From the NCBI RefSeq assembly GCF_021347895.1, contig NC_067120.1, forward strand, positions 25,033,361-25,097,360: a DNA stretch of 64,000 nucleotides, written 5' to 3'. Source of the DNA: Acanthochromis polyacanthus (Eukaryota > Chordata > Actinopteri > Pomacentridae). The notes below the pieces were generated by a model that ran no database searches, was not told where the DNA came from, and saw nothing but the letters and a program-made list of their open reading frames with translations. A program made the translations under genes and the position numbers. Below, in pieces: positions 21,905 through 33,370 of this stretch. Position 1 is the stretch's first letter; every line of letters begins with the position of its first letter.

Positions 21905-23010
21905 TGTACCTTGATACTCATTAGTTCACAGTCGATATGTTGCTTCATTTGGTACACAGTAACAAACTTTCCAGTAAAATTACAATAAAAATATTGGCAG
22001 CTGTAGTTGTCTGTGTTTTACAACATTTTTATAGTGTTCCAGGTGTTTTTTACTTAGATTGCAGGACTCAGCAGCACAATATGAGGTTCACTGTTTATTA
22101 CTGTTTTGTATTTTAAAATGTATGAACAGTGAGTTAAATTGCAGACATTTAGACAATAAATAACAATCATTATCCGGTTGTGTGAACAAAACCATCAGCT
22201 GCTGTTAATGGTTATTCTTGCTTTTGGTTCAAATTTTATTTTTTTTTATTTTGAAAAAGAAAGGACAGTACTGTCGGCTGTACGATTTATTACAGGTTTC
22301 CAGTTTCTCACTACTGCTATTGCTAATGGTGGTGAAAAGAGCATTGTTTAGTGAGCTTTTTATCTCATGCAGTAAGTCCACGGCAGAGGTTCCCTTTGTA
22401 AAAACAAAGCTGTACTGGCCTCTAGGGGTTGAAAGACTCATAACTACACACAATATGGTAGCTTGTTGTATTTAACTATGATCTACTGTAAGTGTGACCA
22501 CTCCAACTCTGCAGGGGTAGCTTGATACAATATGTTATGTTATACATCGAAGTGGAAAAAAAATGTTGTCACTGTTTGCAGAATGAATGAAGCTACCTTT
22601 TATGAGTATATTGATGAAATGCTGCCTGGGTACTGTTCATATAGTTTAAACATGTCTGTTCTGTTGTTGTTCCTTAGTGCTGTCCTGCTCTGCTGTGGAA
22701 GAGGTGTCAGGTTGGCTGAGTTTTGTCCTCTTCAGTGGGAGATTGTAAATAATGCTTTATATCCAACATGGTTTTGGTCATTTATTCTGTGGTTTGCACC
22801 TGAGCCAGACTGCATGGTGAAGAAAAACCTTATTTTTAAGTCTGACTTTAATGCAGATTTGGACATTAGCAGTTATTAAATGAATAACCATGGGAATAAT
22901 TGGCCATAATTGTATAGTCTTTAGTGATGACAAAAAGAGAGAAAGTAGACATCACATTGTCAAATGTTTTTAAAATTACTGGTGTATTTCTTTGACTTGA
23001 CTGTATTTCC
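21905..23010. other. No recognised gene
   Basis: A 115-codon frame at 22532-22879 has a hydrophobic stretch but no family resemblance and sits in A/T-rich DNA. I do not call it. A SINE-tail-like scrap (CCATTATCTATACACCGCTT) lies near 23016. Confidence 0.3.
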
Positions 23011-23716
23011 AACCATCCATTATCTATACACCGCTTAATCCTCATTAGGGCTTAATGGATAACAGTGTAGATTGTGATTGTCTGAAATCTCCCATTGTGG
23101 ACTAGATTTTTTTAAAAGCCTGAAAACGAAGTCAAGACATGTAAAGTGCTGAAGTGCTCAGACAACATCAATTAAAAAAATAAAAGGTTAGAATGTATGT
23201 ATTTTTTTGTATACTGATGCCTAAAAACACCAGATGTTGACACTGAGAAAAACATATGGCTGTCTGAAAGAAAATCATTCACATGAATTACTCGTCTTGC
23301 TCTGGACAGAGTTTAGTTGAGTTTAGTTTAGTTTATTTGAAAGGGGACAATACAATTTCATAAAACACATGATTATATATGGTTAAAAAAGCCAGAATTA
23401 GCCAAAAGGCTAGTTTTCATCTGTAGTCCCCTGATATAAAAAAAGCAGTAAAATACATCTACAAGAGATAAAAAAAATGGTTAGACACATTGATACGACA
23501 CTAATGTAACAAATAACACATACATGACAAACTGTTAAGAGAGCACAGGGCACGCAATACCTATACAATACAATACAAGATACATATATTAAAACACTTA
23601 CTATACAATTAAGAGAATGAGACATCACAACATATGATAACATAACATTTGATTCTAACATCAAAACGGTCTTGTCTCTTAGTGTTGGCAGCTGTGGGTG
23701 TTGATAAGCCACATTT

Positions 23717-23950
23717 TCAATTTTTTGTGAAGACCTTGTATGTTGTAAGCAGTTTAATCTCCTCAGGTACTGAGTTCCACTCTCTCGCGCTCCTCACTGA
23801 CCAGGCCGACATACTGAAAGTGCTCCTGCGCAGAGGAATGGAACAGTCACCTCTGGCGGAGCCTCGAGTGACACCCTCAGAGCTGTTTCTTTGTTTGATG
23901 AACTCTGCCAGAGGATCTGGAGCCAAACCATGCAGCACTTTATAAATCAA
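23717..23950 (-). pseudogene. LINE ORF2 C-terminal domain
   Basis: It reads IYKVLHGLAPDPLAEFI, then TRGSARGDCSIPLRRSTF and SVRSAREWNSVPEEIKL. This is the conserved C-terminus downstream of RT in CR1/L2-type ORF2 proteins, with its WNSxP core. It is separated from RT by stops. Confidence 0.8.
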
Positions 23951-24210
23951 ATTTAAATCTGCAGATGTGTGAAGACTGTCCCAGTGTAAAAGACTATATT
24001 TTATTTAAAATTGCACAGTGATGATAGTGCCTAGGTTTTTTTTATCCATAGCTTGTTTGTACAAAGCTTCCAATGTTTTTTTTGCACTCCGACCTGCCTG
24101 GGACCAACTGGTTAGGCAATAGTTGAAGTGGCTGAAAATCATTGAATGCAAGTACATTTTTGCGGCTTCAGTTGACATTTCATTTCGAATTCCACAAAAA
24201 TGTGCGAGAT

Positions 24211-25720
24211 TTAACTTGATTTTTTTTTACACAATTTGTCAATATGGGCTTTAAAGGAAAGCTGTGAATCTATTATTAACCCAAGATATTTATATTGGCT
24301 GATGATTTGTATTTTTTTCTCCATTAACATATATGTCAGGATCAGGTGATACTCTATTTTAGTGAAATACATGCCAACAGTTTTAGAAATGTTTAGCTGT
24401 AGACAGCTTTCCTGCAACCAAGTTGTGACACAGGACATTGTTTTAATGAGTTTAGCAGCAGCAGTGTCTTTGGAGCGACCATGGACAAAGAAAACCGTGT
24501 CGTCTGCATACATTAAGCATTCAGCATGAGAACAAACAGTGGGCAGATCATTGATATACAGACTAAATAAAAGGGGGCTTAATATTGATCCCTGACGGAC
24601 TCCAGAGGTTATCTTAAGACAATCAGAACTGTGGTTGTTAACTGATACAGATTGTATTCGATCATGCAGATATGATTCAATCCAGCTCACTGCATTGTGA
24701 GAAAAGTTAAATTTTGAGAGCTTGGTAAGAAGAACAGAGGGATTTACTGTATCGAATGCTTTCCTGAGGTCCAAAAACACTGCCCCTACAACTCCACCCT
24801 TATTGAGAAAGGATTTTATTTTCTCAATGAAGAGGCATGTAGCCGTTTCAGTAGAATGCTTAGATCTAAAACCAAACTGCATGGCGTGGAGAGAAGGGGA
24901 ACTGCTGTTTAAGTGATGGACAATCTGCTCTGCAACCCATTTTTCTGCAATTTTGGAAATGGCCGGAAGAATACTTATTGGTCGATAGTTATGCAGAGAA
25001 GTTCAGTCACCGGATTTAAAAACGGGTAAAAATAGCAGATTTCCAGGCCTTTGGAAAGTGACCGGATGAAACTGAGAGATTAATGATTGAGGCAATAGGG
25101 GTGGCGAGAGCTGAACCTAGATCTTTGAGCATGTTCGTGTCCATTCCAAAAACATCCTTTGCTTTAGATGATTTGAGTGATTGAATTACATTAATAACTT
25201 TGGTCTCAGTAATATTTTTAATGTTAAAGGACTGCATTGCAGACAATGCAGGGTATTCCTTCCTTTGTTTTACTGCAAACTTATCAGAGATATCTGACAC
25301 AGATTCAATGAAGTCGTTCTTCAAAGCATCAGCCATCACAGGTTCCGTCAGGATATTTCCATTTAATTAAATTTGAATTGGTTTTGTTTTGTTTTGTTGG
25401 GAATTACCCAATAGTTTTTTAATATAATTCCAGGTTATTTTAGAATTTCCCCTTGCAGTATTCAAAGCAGTAATGAAAAAGTCAGCTTTAGATTTTCTTA
25501 TTTCTTTGACTACCCGATTTCTCAATTAAATAAATTGGTGTCTGTTATGTCCTGATTTGACTGATAACATCAAAAAGTGATCTTGTTCTTTCATCAGTTT
25601 AAGAATTGATTTGTTTAACCAAGGAAGGCTATTCTTTTTAGCTTGTAGTTTGAATATCCGTGTAAACTGTATAATAATTTGTTGTATTTTGTTGGCAAAT
25701 TTAGAACAATCCTCATCCAA
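24211..25720 (-). pseudogene. LINE reverse transcriptase region (copy 2)
   Basis: Three open blocks lie in order. At 25526-25720 is a linker (PWLNKSILKLMKEQDHF). At 25016-25339 is the RT N-terminal part (SSKAKDVFGMDTNMLKDLG). At 24211-24882 is the RT core with FRSKHSTETATCLF, FLDLRKAFDTVNPSVLL, GVRQGSILSPLLFSLYINDL and the catalytic MYADDTVFF. Frame changes between blocks abolish activity. The motifs are those of non-LTR RTs. Confidence 0.88.
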
Positions 25721-25749
25721 ATTTTTGCCAGCGAGTAATTCATCCCAGT

Positions 25750-26769
25750 TTACTTCTTGGAATCTTGAAAATTCTGTTGTTCCTGTTTTGGTATCCTATA
25801 AAATTTAGTAGCAGCCAAGGGTTTGAAATGCTTTTTATTTAATTTTCTTGTGACCATTGTAAGATTGTGATCAGACAGTCCTGTGAACATATTATATGAC
25901 TTCAAGATCCTTCCTGGCCTATTAGTAAAAGCTAGATCAATCTGAGTGCTGGTGGAGTTTGTAATTCTTGTAGGGCCATTAATTACCTGAGTCATATCCA
26001 TATCATCCATGACATTTTTCAATTTTTTTCTAACTTTGTTAACTTCCCAATTAACATTTAGGTCACCCATTATTATCACCTCTTTATCAAGATTGAGTTG
26101 TTTCAATAAAATTTCCAGCTTTTTATAAAAATCTACATTTGATGAAGGAGGCCTATAAATAACTACAACAATAAAAGACATTTGCTGTGACAAGGAAACA
26201 GTTAGTCCAAAAAATTCTAATCCATTCTCATCTGTAACACGTATCTCATTACAATTAAAAGTGTCCTTGGCATAAATCATAACGCCACCTCCCTTGGAAC
26301 TCTGTCTGTCTTTTCTAAACATTTTATAACCAGGTACAGATAGTATTGCTGAGGGTGAAGATTCACGGAGCCACGTCTCAGATAGGCAAAGGAAGTCAAT
26401 ATTGGAGTCAGTGAGAAGGTGATGGACCTGATCACTTTTTGTTAGAATACTTTGTATATTTAAGTGTGCACAAAGAATGCCTTTTGGTTTATGTGTTGAG
26501 TCCCATATTAGTTTAGAGTTATTAACGGTTTGAAACACCCTGAATTTGCGGTGTTTTAATATTGCGGAATTTGGCAGCCTTCTGTTTCTTTTATTGGCAG
26601 TGTTTGCATGTACCTTTATGCTGCCATCTTCTACATCAGCCAAAAGACCTCCACCTGCCGTGCAGCTCCCAAACCCACAAGACAGCGAAGATGGGGCTCT
26701 GGTCCCACTTGCCGGCGCAGCAGAACTCTGGCGACCAGAGGACAACGAAGTGGTCGTCACAGCGCACAC
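25750..26769 (-). pseudogene. LINE AP-like endonuclease domain (copy 2)
   Basis: A frame of about 340 codons, with GTG rather than ATG as its first start-like codon. The endonuclease begins near residue 95 (LCAHLNIQSI, the Asn motif), then LCLSETWL (catalytic Glu), GGGVMIYAKD, VVIYRPPSS, IMGDLNVNW (catalytic Asp/Asn) and QIDLAFTNR, then GLSDHNLTM (terminal Asp-His). All key motifs are present, so this domain is the best-preserved coding block of the window. It nicks target DNA in the family. It ends at a stop before the linker. Confidence 0.85.
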
Positions 26770-26939
26770 ACTCGCAAATGTGGTGATCCGGCAAGTGCTG
26801 GTGGTGATCTGTCCAGTGCCAACTGCAGACCAGCTGGTGTTGGTGGAGGTTCAGCCAGGGGTGATGATGACTCAAATACCAACGGAGGTGGTCCGGCCAT
26901 CACTGAAGGTGATTCGACTGGCTGCAGTGTAGGTCCAGC

Positions 26940-27178
26940 TGGCTGTGTTGTTAGCCCAGGTCCAAGCCCAGCTAGCAAGGGTGGGAACCCAGCTAACAGA
27001 GTTGGAAATCCAGTTGGCAGAGGTGGAGGCCCAGTTAGCAGTGGTACTAGCCCAGCTAGCAGAGGTGGAGGCCCAGGTAGCAGTGGTGCTAGCCCAGCTA
27101 GCAGAGGTGGAGGTCCAGCTAGCAGTGGTGCTAACCCAGCTAGCAGTGGTGCTAACCCAGCTAGCAGAGGTGGAGGTT
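26940..27178. repeat. 21-bp minisatellite in the LINE 5' region
   Basis: About ten imperfect units of 21 bp (type CCCAGCTAGCAGTGGTGCTA) translate as Pro/Ala/Ser/Gly heptads on the plus strand and Leu/Pro/Ala heptads (PPLLAGL) on the minus strand. Because 21 is a multiple of three, frames stay open in both directions. In LINE sense the open frame 27371-26757 would precede and overlap the endonuclease frame. Confidence 0.8.
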
Positions 27179-27458
27179 GGCGGAGCCAGGGGGTGTGGCT
27201 ATACTTGATTGACAGTCCCATAGACTGGTCCTGTCCCGAGTTGCTTTCCGGTCCAGCCTGTTTGATGACGCTTTTTACGTCACTGGCTCCAAAAAAATCC
27301 AAAATGGCGACCAGGAAGTAGCAAAATCCGGGCTTCATTTTCTCGGCGTTGAAACCAACGGGTGATGTCACGGTTAGTTCACACCTGGTGTCTGCACCAC
27401 GGCAGCCATCTTGAAGGCTCCTCAGGAACTCAGGGAACCAACCCCTTGAGCAGCAATA

Positions 27459-28060
27459 ACTAGAAAATTCTTAGAGAATGCAGTACCTAGGTGGTTCATT
27501 CCCCTATATGGCATTGTCAGAAATGCAGCATTTTTTTTTTTTTAGAAATGTAGCATTTTTTTAATTTATTATTTATTGATGATCATAAATCACGGCAACA
27601 TAGAATGTGGCCATTTAATATACATGTACCCACAAACAAAACAACCTTGCACTGAGCACTGGCGTGTGTTATGCATGTGTACGTTGCATATGGATACCGA
27701 ATCCTATGACCTAAATATGTAACAGGCAGCAGGAATTGACAGGACTTGGAAACACCTCCACAATTCAATCAATTGTTCCTTGCACCATTTCCAAGAGATA
27801 AGTCCCAATAAGTCCGCAGCAATCGATTTGTAGTAGTAGGATCTCAATCATGTGATCATCATTGGGCAGCTGACATAATATTCATTTGTAGTCCTAGTTA
27901 CAGTGGCGCTGTGCCGCTAGGTCCAGACTTTAAGCTGCATCACTGCCAAAATCTAATCAACTGGTCTTTGTGTAATTTCTGACCTCTCTTGAAAATTTGG
28001 TCAGATCAGACAGACAAACGCCGTCACGTAACTCCACCACGTTCCTTGATTCCTGGAGGA
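27459..28060 (-). repeat. R1 dispersed repeat
   Basis: It starts ACTAGAAAATTCTTAGAGAA, then TTCATTCCCCTATATGGCAT, AAGTCCCAATAAGTCCGC, AATCATGTGATCATC and ATCACTGCCAAAATC, ending near CCACGTTCCTTG. It is the longest minus-oriented copy and includes a part (27480-27760) missing from the copies at 21085 and 48905. Confidence 0.7.
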
Positions 28061-28099
28061 ACAAGTAAAACCCATTTGTAGTAAAAGATTCTGACACTT

Positions 28100-28500
28100 G
28101 CATTCAAAACCACAGTGAAAACAGCTCTGTCCTACCTGAACTCTCATTCAGGTCTACACTTGCTCCCGCTCACTCCGCTTGGCCAACAAAAGGCACCTGA
28201 TACAACCATCACAACAGGGCCGGTCCTGAGCTAGACTCTTCTTGTCTCTCAGTCTTTAAGAAAAGCCTAAAATCCAGTTCTCCACTGAACACCTCTGCAC
28301 TTGACAGACTGCAAAAAAAAAAAAAAATCTTATGTCTGCACTGCCTGTAGGCACCACAGTCTTATCACATTTGAACTTGTTTAATGGCTCTTATCCAGGA
28401 CTAGATCCTTGCTTGTGTTATCTACTCTCAGATGTATGTCACTTTGGATAAACACATCTGCTAAATGAATTTGTAGAATTGCAGAATTGTAAATGGATTA
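28100..28500 (+). repeat. LINE 3'-end fragment
   Basis: CACTTTGGATAAACACATCT then GCTAAATGAATTTG (about 28441-28474) is the 3' tail known from an abundant teleost non-LTR element. The preceding Leu-rich text (CTCATTCAGGTCTACACTTG) fits its ORF end/3' UTR. A poly-A run is at 28313-28327. Confidence 0.45.
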
Positions 28501-28564
28501 AAGCAGCAAAATCTTCCTTAAAATTAGGTAATGATAAATGATCCTGATTCAATTGAATGACGAG

Positions 28565-28606
28565 GTGTCAGTCAGTAGCACTGACTGATGCGCTACTGAC
28601 TGACAC
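28565..28606. repeat. Perfect 15-bp hairpin
   Basis: Arms GTGTCAGTCAGTAGC (28565-28579) and its exact inverse (28592-28606) surround a 12-base loop that itself carries CTGACTGA. Not within a named element. Confidence 0.8.
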
Positions 28607-28959
28607 AAATCACATCAAATCTAAAAGACAAATAAGATTATTTGCAGAACAGAAGTTCATCTGCTTCCACTCATCCTGTTCTGTGTAAGAATCAGTCCCA
28701 CCATCTGCTTGAACCAGACACACAGAGAGAAGGTTCAACACTTAAGTCTGAGAATTCATCCAGCCTAGGAAAACCCTCCCTCTCTGAGTCTGTACAGACA
28801 GACAAAGAGCAAACTTGGCTCTGTCTGAAACTGATCTCTGGTTTGAACCTAGAACAAAATGAAAACAAAACAAATCATAGCCCTCTTCCCATGCTCCCCT
28901 CCATTCATATTCACCCGATAAGAAAATAACAAACCTATTAGTGCTGATTATCAACCATA

Positions 28960-29440
28960 AATATCAAACAATCGCTGGGCCCAGATGGGGAGGATTATGC
29001 CGCCTTAAAGTCATTACCATCACATCCTCTCCTTAAGCTTCCAATTCCCCCTCTCAGCTGCATTGTAATACCCCACCATGGATCACTTTCCCATATTAAA
29101 CTCACTGTTTGCCGATGAGCCTATTAATGCTTTTGTTTTGCCGTGCTGAATCAAGTGCCTCCACTCAGATAGATAAAAGTCTCAAGCGTGATTAATCAGA
29201 TTTAAACTAAAATGGTTCAGAACAAAATGAAAAAAAGGCAGAACGGGGCTCTAGTGGGCTCCTCCGAGGTGGCGGCTTGAAGTATTTTCTCAATGCCAGC
29301 CTCCTTTGAAGTGAAGACAGTGCATGTTTCACACTGAAAGGGCTTATAACCAGCCGTAACCTTAGAGCACAGAGGGGCTTAGGCTTCCCCCGCCAGAGTT
29401 TTGATATCAATTAGATTTGTAGTCACCTGATACGCCGAGG
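28960..29440. promoter_or_regulatory. Candidate conserved regulatory island
   Basis: A non-repetitive stretch between transposons with balanced composition and homeodomain-type cores (TGATTAATCAGATTTAAAC near 29190, ATATCAATTAGATTTG near 29404), GATAA (29171) and no ORF of interest. This is the look of vertebrate conserved non-coding elements, but conservation cannot be judged from one sequence. Confidence 0.3.
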
Positions 29441-29890
29441 GCCCAGAACTGAACATCTGCATGGGATAATGAGAAGAGGAGGAGGGCCTGTAGCTCTGCT
29501 TCGGTACCTTGGCACTGCAGGAACACAGACGGAACATCAACCAACACTGAAGGAAGAGATTCAGTGCAGCAAGACAGCATCTATTCACACAGAACTGCAA
29601 ATACACTATTACATACTGCAGCAGAGACGAAAACAAAGAAGCCTTACAAAACACTGAGTAAATGTAAACTAAATTGTATTTCCATTATTCACTAATCTGC
29701 TGATTTTTCTCTCAATTATTTTCATTCATTCAGTATATTAAGAAAGCTAATTTCAGTTCATTCATGTAAACTACTGTTCAAAAGTTTGGGGTCACCCAGG
29801 CAATGTCATGTTGTGGCGATGGGCGTGGGAGAGCTCAGCTGCAGAGGGGAGAGGTGTGGAGGAGAGTGTGTGGAAGCAGCGTCAGGTTAA

Positions 29891-31072
29891 CCCTTGGATG
29901 CATGGCCAACCAATACCTACACTCTTCCATGGGTGGGGTCAAAAATGACCCCAATTGAAATCAATGCATTTTTGCAATAAACTTGAGACATTTCTTTCAT
30001 GTTGGTTAGACATTATATATTTTGTTCAACAAAAGAGTATTTTCAGTTTTGATATGTTCTTCACTTTTAATTCAAATTTGATCACATAACAATCACTGAA
30101 ACGGTATCAAAACATGTTTAATCTTCCTCCGTATTTTAAAACAGACAGAGGGACACATAAATTAACATTCAGTAACAATAATCAATAATATTCATAACAA
30201 TCATAACATTCTATAACATTCATTCAACATTCATGTTCAGACACAAACATGTCTCTTCTCACTCTTCACAGCTTTCACAGACTATTTTCTTGTGGCTGTG
30301 ACCATTGCAGACAGGGCTTTTGCATTTCCAACAGAAGTTGGTGGCTTTGCGGTCTTCGCACACGCACACACTAACCCATTAGGTAGCCTATTATATGATC
30401 ATCGATTATTCAATGGTGTATGTGTGTGTGTGTGAGAGAGAGTGTGTGTGTTTGTGTTAGCTAACAATACTTTAGCTATCAATCCTGTTAGCTAAGATAC
30501 TGTGTAATAACAGTGCAACAACAGTGTATGTGTATGCGTGCGTGCGTGTGTGTGTGTGATTGTGTTAGCTAACAATACTGTTTGCTAATAATAATGTTAG
30601 CTAGCAGTATTGCAAGCTAACCACAAACTAGGCAAATTTCACAGATATTCACATAAAATTCACATATTCTGTCAATGAAAAATAAGTCCATAAATGGAGA
30701 TAATACTTACATGTATAATGCTGTGCAAAAATGACCTCCTAGGTGGTGGAACTGCTGACATCAGTTGTATGAGGGACAGTAAATGTTTATTTACACTCAC
30801 AGTTGCCAAGAACCAATGTTAAGTGAAATATCCCATTGGAAATACTTGGGGTCATTTTTGACCCCGCCCATGGAAGAGTGGGGTACTGATACAAAAACTG
30901 AATTTTTTTTTAAATTAATGAAAAAATGAATTAAAATGCAAATGGCATCATGTCACAAACATGTTTTATGAGGAATACCTGGAATATGAAAATATCAAAA
31001 CTTTTAATCTTAAAGATATTAAGAAATAACAACCTCTGGGGTCAATTTTGACCCCACCTATGCATCCTAGGG
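29891..31072 (-). mobile_element. piggyBac element, internally deleted
   Basis: The ends CCCTTGGATGCAT and inverse ATGCATCCTAGGG are flanked by TTAA at 29887-29890 and 31073-31076, the piggyBac signature. Subterminal palindromes GGGGTCAAAAATGACCCC (29954), GGGGTCATTTTTGACCCC (30849) and GGGGTCAATTTTGACCCC (31038) are candidate transposase-binding sites. Of the transposase only the C-terminal zinc-binding tail remains (30259-30378, minus). Confidence 0.88.
30259..30378 (-). pseudogene. piggyBac transposase C-terminal cysteine-rich domain
   Basis: 39 codons up to TGA 30259-30261 encode CVCEDRKATNFCWKCKSP, then VCNGHSHKKIVCESCEE. The alternating Cys-x-Cys, Cys-x2-Cys, His and Cys-x2-Cys pattern is the cross-braced zinc-binding tail that in piggyBac transposases binds the transposon ends. 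It has no ATG and the DDD catalytic domain is gone. The frame is intact to its stop, so the deletion removed only upstream parts. Confidence 0.75.
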
Positions 31073-31769
31073 TTAATTAGCGCAGCTGGCACCAATTAGA
31101 CTCACCTGATTGTCTTGGCAGTAGCAGACTGAAGTAGAGGAAAAAAGACAGATGGACAGAGAGGATGGGGGAACGCACGAGCGGAGGACAGCGGACAGGA
31201 CGAGGTCCGGTGGAGCGGGCAGCTTACCGGACGAGATCCTGTGGACAGCCGGCTGACGCTGAGACTGTTTACCGGAGGAGAACCGGCGGACGTTGAGACT
31301 GTTTACCGGACGAGGTCCGGTGTAGCGCCGGGCAAGGAAGAGAGACTGTTTTATTTACATTGAGACGGTGTGGTGAATAAAAGACTTTGTTTGCATTGGC
31401 CGAACTGCCGTGGTTATTGTGCTGAGCAGACCTGCAGACAGGTTCTCCTGTTACACGTTTTCCATGAAAACTCACACGTTTATTCATGTGCTAACACAAG
31501 GGTTTTCTAATCATCAATTAGCCTTTCAACACCATTAGCTAACACAATGTAGCATTAGAATACAGGAGTAATGTTGCTGGAAATGAGCCTCTACACCCCT
31601 ATGTAGATATTCCATTCAAAATAAGCCGTTTACAGCTAGAATAGTCATTTACCACATGAACAATGTCTAGGCTGTATTTCTGATTCATTTAATGTTATCT
31701 TTATTAAAAATAAATAATATAATAAGGGCATTTCTAAGTGGCCCCAACCTTTTGAATGGTAGTGAACAT

Positions 31770-32064
31770 CCATCCATCCTTTATCTATACACTGCTTTAT
31801 CCTCTGTAGGGTCGCAGGTCACCAGTCTATCAGAGGGCTACAAATCAAGCAACCAACTCTCACATTCACACCTACAGACAATTTAGAATTACCAGTTAAC
31901 CTCGGCATGCCTTTAGACTGTAGGAGGAGGCTGGAGCACTTGGTGAAAATCCACATATGCACAGGGAGAACACGCAAACTCCATGCAGAAAAACCACAGG
32001 CCCAGATTTGAACCAAGGACCTTCTAGCTGTGTGAGGTGCTAACCACCAGAGCACTATGCTGCC
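31770..32064 (-). mobile_element. tRNA-derived SINE (V-SINE/AFC-like)
   Basis: The left end is the (ATCC)n tail. The body inverse carries GGAGTTTGCGTGTTCTCCCT and the tRNA-like head (inverse of GGTGCTAACCACCAGAGC near 32037). No duplication was found. It lies between MITE C and the Tc1 at 32077. Confidence 0.75.
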
Positions 32065-32289
32065 CTTGTTCATGTACAGCCGTGAGCAAAAGCTTAGATA
32101 CACTTGTAAAGACTATGTATATCATAGCAGTCTTGAGTTTCAAATTACTCCTCTAACTCTCAATTTTCTGTGATGGAATAATTGAAACACATGCATCTTT
32201 GTCCCAAAAAACAATGACTCATCTGGGTTCTGTCATAAATTAATTTGGAAAAATGACAAAATCTGCTGGATCAAAAATATACTGTACAG

Positions 32290-32540
32290 TGTTGTGAAAA
32301 AGTATTCGTCCCCCTGACAGAAGTCTTCTACTTTTGCATATATGTCAAACTTAAATGTTTCAGATCATCTAACAAATGTTTAATATGTCTTATTGTATAA
32401 AACAACGATAATCAAAGAAAACACAAAATGAAGTGACTACTTTATTGAAGGAAAAATGCTGCTGAGCCACACCTTACTCTGTGTGAAAAAGTAATTGCCC
32501 CCTTCGCTACTAATCTACTAAATGACCAAATTTATTTGGC
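32290..32540 (+). mobile_element. Fragment of a second Tc1 family within the Tc1
   Basis: AGTGTTGTGAAAAAGTATTC (32289) and GTGTGAAAAAGTAATTGCCC (32481) are ends/subterminal text of a different fish Tc1 family with GTGAAAAAGTATT-type repeats. No closing TA was fixed. Confidence 0.5.
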
Positions 32541-33115
32541 AGTTGGGTTCAATGGTCCATATTCAACCAAAGATCACCAAGAAGTGGGTCTATAATGAAT
32601 TAGAAGCTGCTGGAACACTGCTGTCAGTGTCCACAATCAAGTGTGTTCACCATGGGCTGAAAGGTTGTCATGTAAGAAGGAAGCACTTCTTCTCGGAGCA
32701 ACACATCAAGGCTTGACTGAAGTTGGCTCTTGGTCATGTGGACAAAAAAAAGGCCTTCTGACTACAATGACCAGGAATATGTTTGGAGGAGAAAAGGGGA
32801 GGCCTTTGACCCTGAGCACAACATACTGTCAAGCATGGTGGTGGTAGTATTATGTTCTGGGGGATTTGGATGCAGTTGGGTGTTTCAACAAGACAATGAC
32901 CCAAAACAGGTTTTAGACTGGCTTTACTAACAACCTGACTCAAACGCATTCAATAACTTCTGGACTGTGATGAAGAAACAAGTCTGTCAGAAGGCCAACA
33001 AATTCAGTTGAACTCCACAAATTGTGTCAAAAAAAATTTCTCAAAGATACAACCAGAAGCTTGTAGATGGCTACCAGGAAAATAGTTGAGGTGAACATGG
33101 CCAAGGAACTTTCAA
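32522..33115 (+). pseudogene. Tc1 transposase remains
   Basis: Blocks in several frames read KWVYNELEAAGTLLSVSTIK (second helix-turn-helix region), EYVWRRKGEAFDPEHN, then [11 protein letters not shown] (second catalytic Asp box). Later frames suggest the C-terminus, including the stretch that would hold the Glu of DD34E. Multiple frameshifts and stops. Confidence 0.7.
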
Positions 33116-33370
33116 TTAAATATTAGCATTGCTAAATGTATATTTTTGCAGTGGAAAATTTTGTCATATTTCCACTAGACCTATAACAAATTTATAAAAG
33201 AACCAAAATGCATGACTGCTTTTGTGAGAAAAACATGTGCTTTAATAATTCCATTCCATAATTCCATAATTCCATTGAAAATTAAGAATTACAGAAGTAA
33301 TTGGTAACTCACTACTGCCATGATACGCACAGTCTTTGGAAGTGTATGTAAACTTTTACTCACGACTGTA

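Larger units (their letters stand above)
23305..27420 (-). mobile_element. LINE copy 2 (CR1/L2/Rex1-like), long but inactive
   Basis: The minus strand carries, from 5' to 3': a GC-rich start with CAAGATGGCTGCC (YY1-like) near 27410, a Leu/Pro-rich repeat region, endonuclease, linker, RT and a C-terminal domain. A (TAAAC)n-type tail near 23315-23340 ends it. Several frameshifts and stops separate the blocks. It is longer and better preserved than copy 1. Confidence 0.8.
29813..31454 (+). repeat. LTR-like unit inside MITE C, itself split by piggyBac
   Basis: It starts TGTGGCGATGGGCGTGGGAG and ends TTCTCCTGTTACA. After removing the piggyBac insertion it is about 460 bp, with a tandemly repeated GAGACTGTTTACCGGA block (31260-31330) and AATAAAAGACTTTG (poly-A signal) near 31377. 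TG...CA ends and a late AATAAA fit a solo LTR. The flanking duplication is unclear (ATGT versus ACGT possible). Confidence 0.45.
29769..31764 (+). mobile_element. Tc1-type MITE copy C, split by a nested insertion
   Basis: It starts ACTGTTCAAAAGTTTGGGGT at about 29774. The text resumes TTTTCCATGAAAACTCACAC at 31457 and ends TTTTGAATGGTAGTG near 31764. Removing about 29813-31454 restores the sequence of copies B and F. Confidence 0.8.
32077..33368 (+). mobile_element. Tc1-like transposon, decayed
   Basis: Terminal inverted repeats run from CAGCCGTGAGCAAAAGCTTA to the inverse of CAGTCGTGAGTAAAAGTTTA, with TA at 32075-32076 and 33369-33370. Its length of about 1.3 kb includes a foreign Tc1 fragment near 32290-32540. 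Transposase remains on the plus strand (32522-33115) are broken. Confidence 0.8.

Noticed and set aside
22532..22879. 115-codon frame with a hydrophobic segment
   Set aside because: No family resemblance, no splice or promoter context, A/T-rich setting.
26608..27321. Plus-strand 237-codon Gly/Ser/Pro-rich frame
   Set aside because: It is antisense to the LINE and kept open by a 21-bp repeat.
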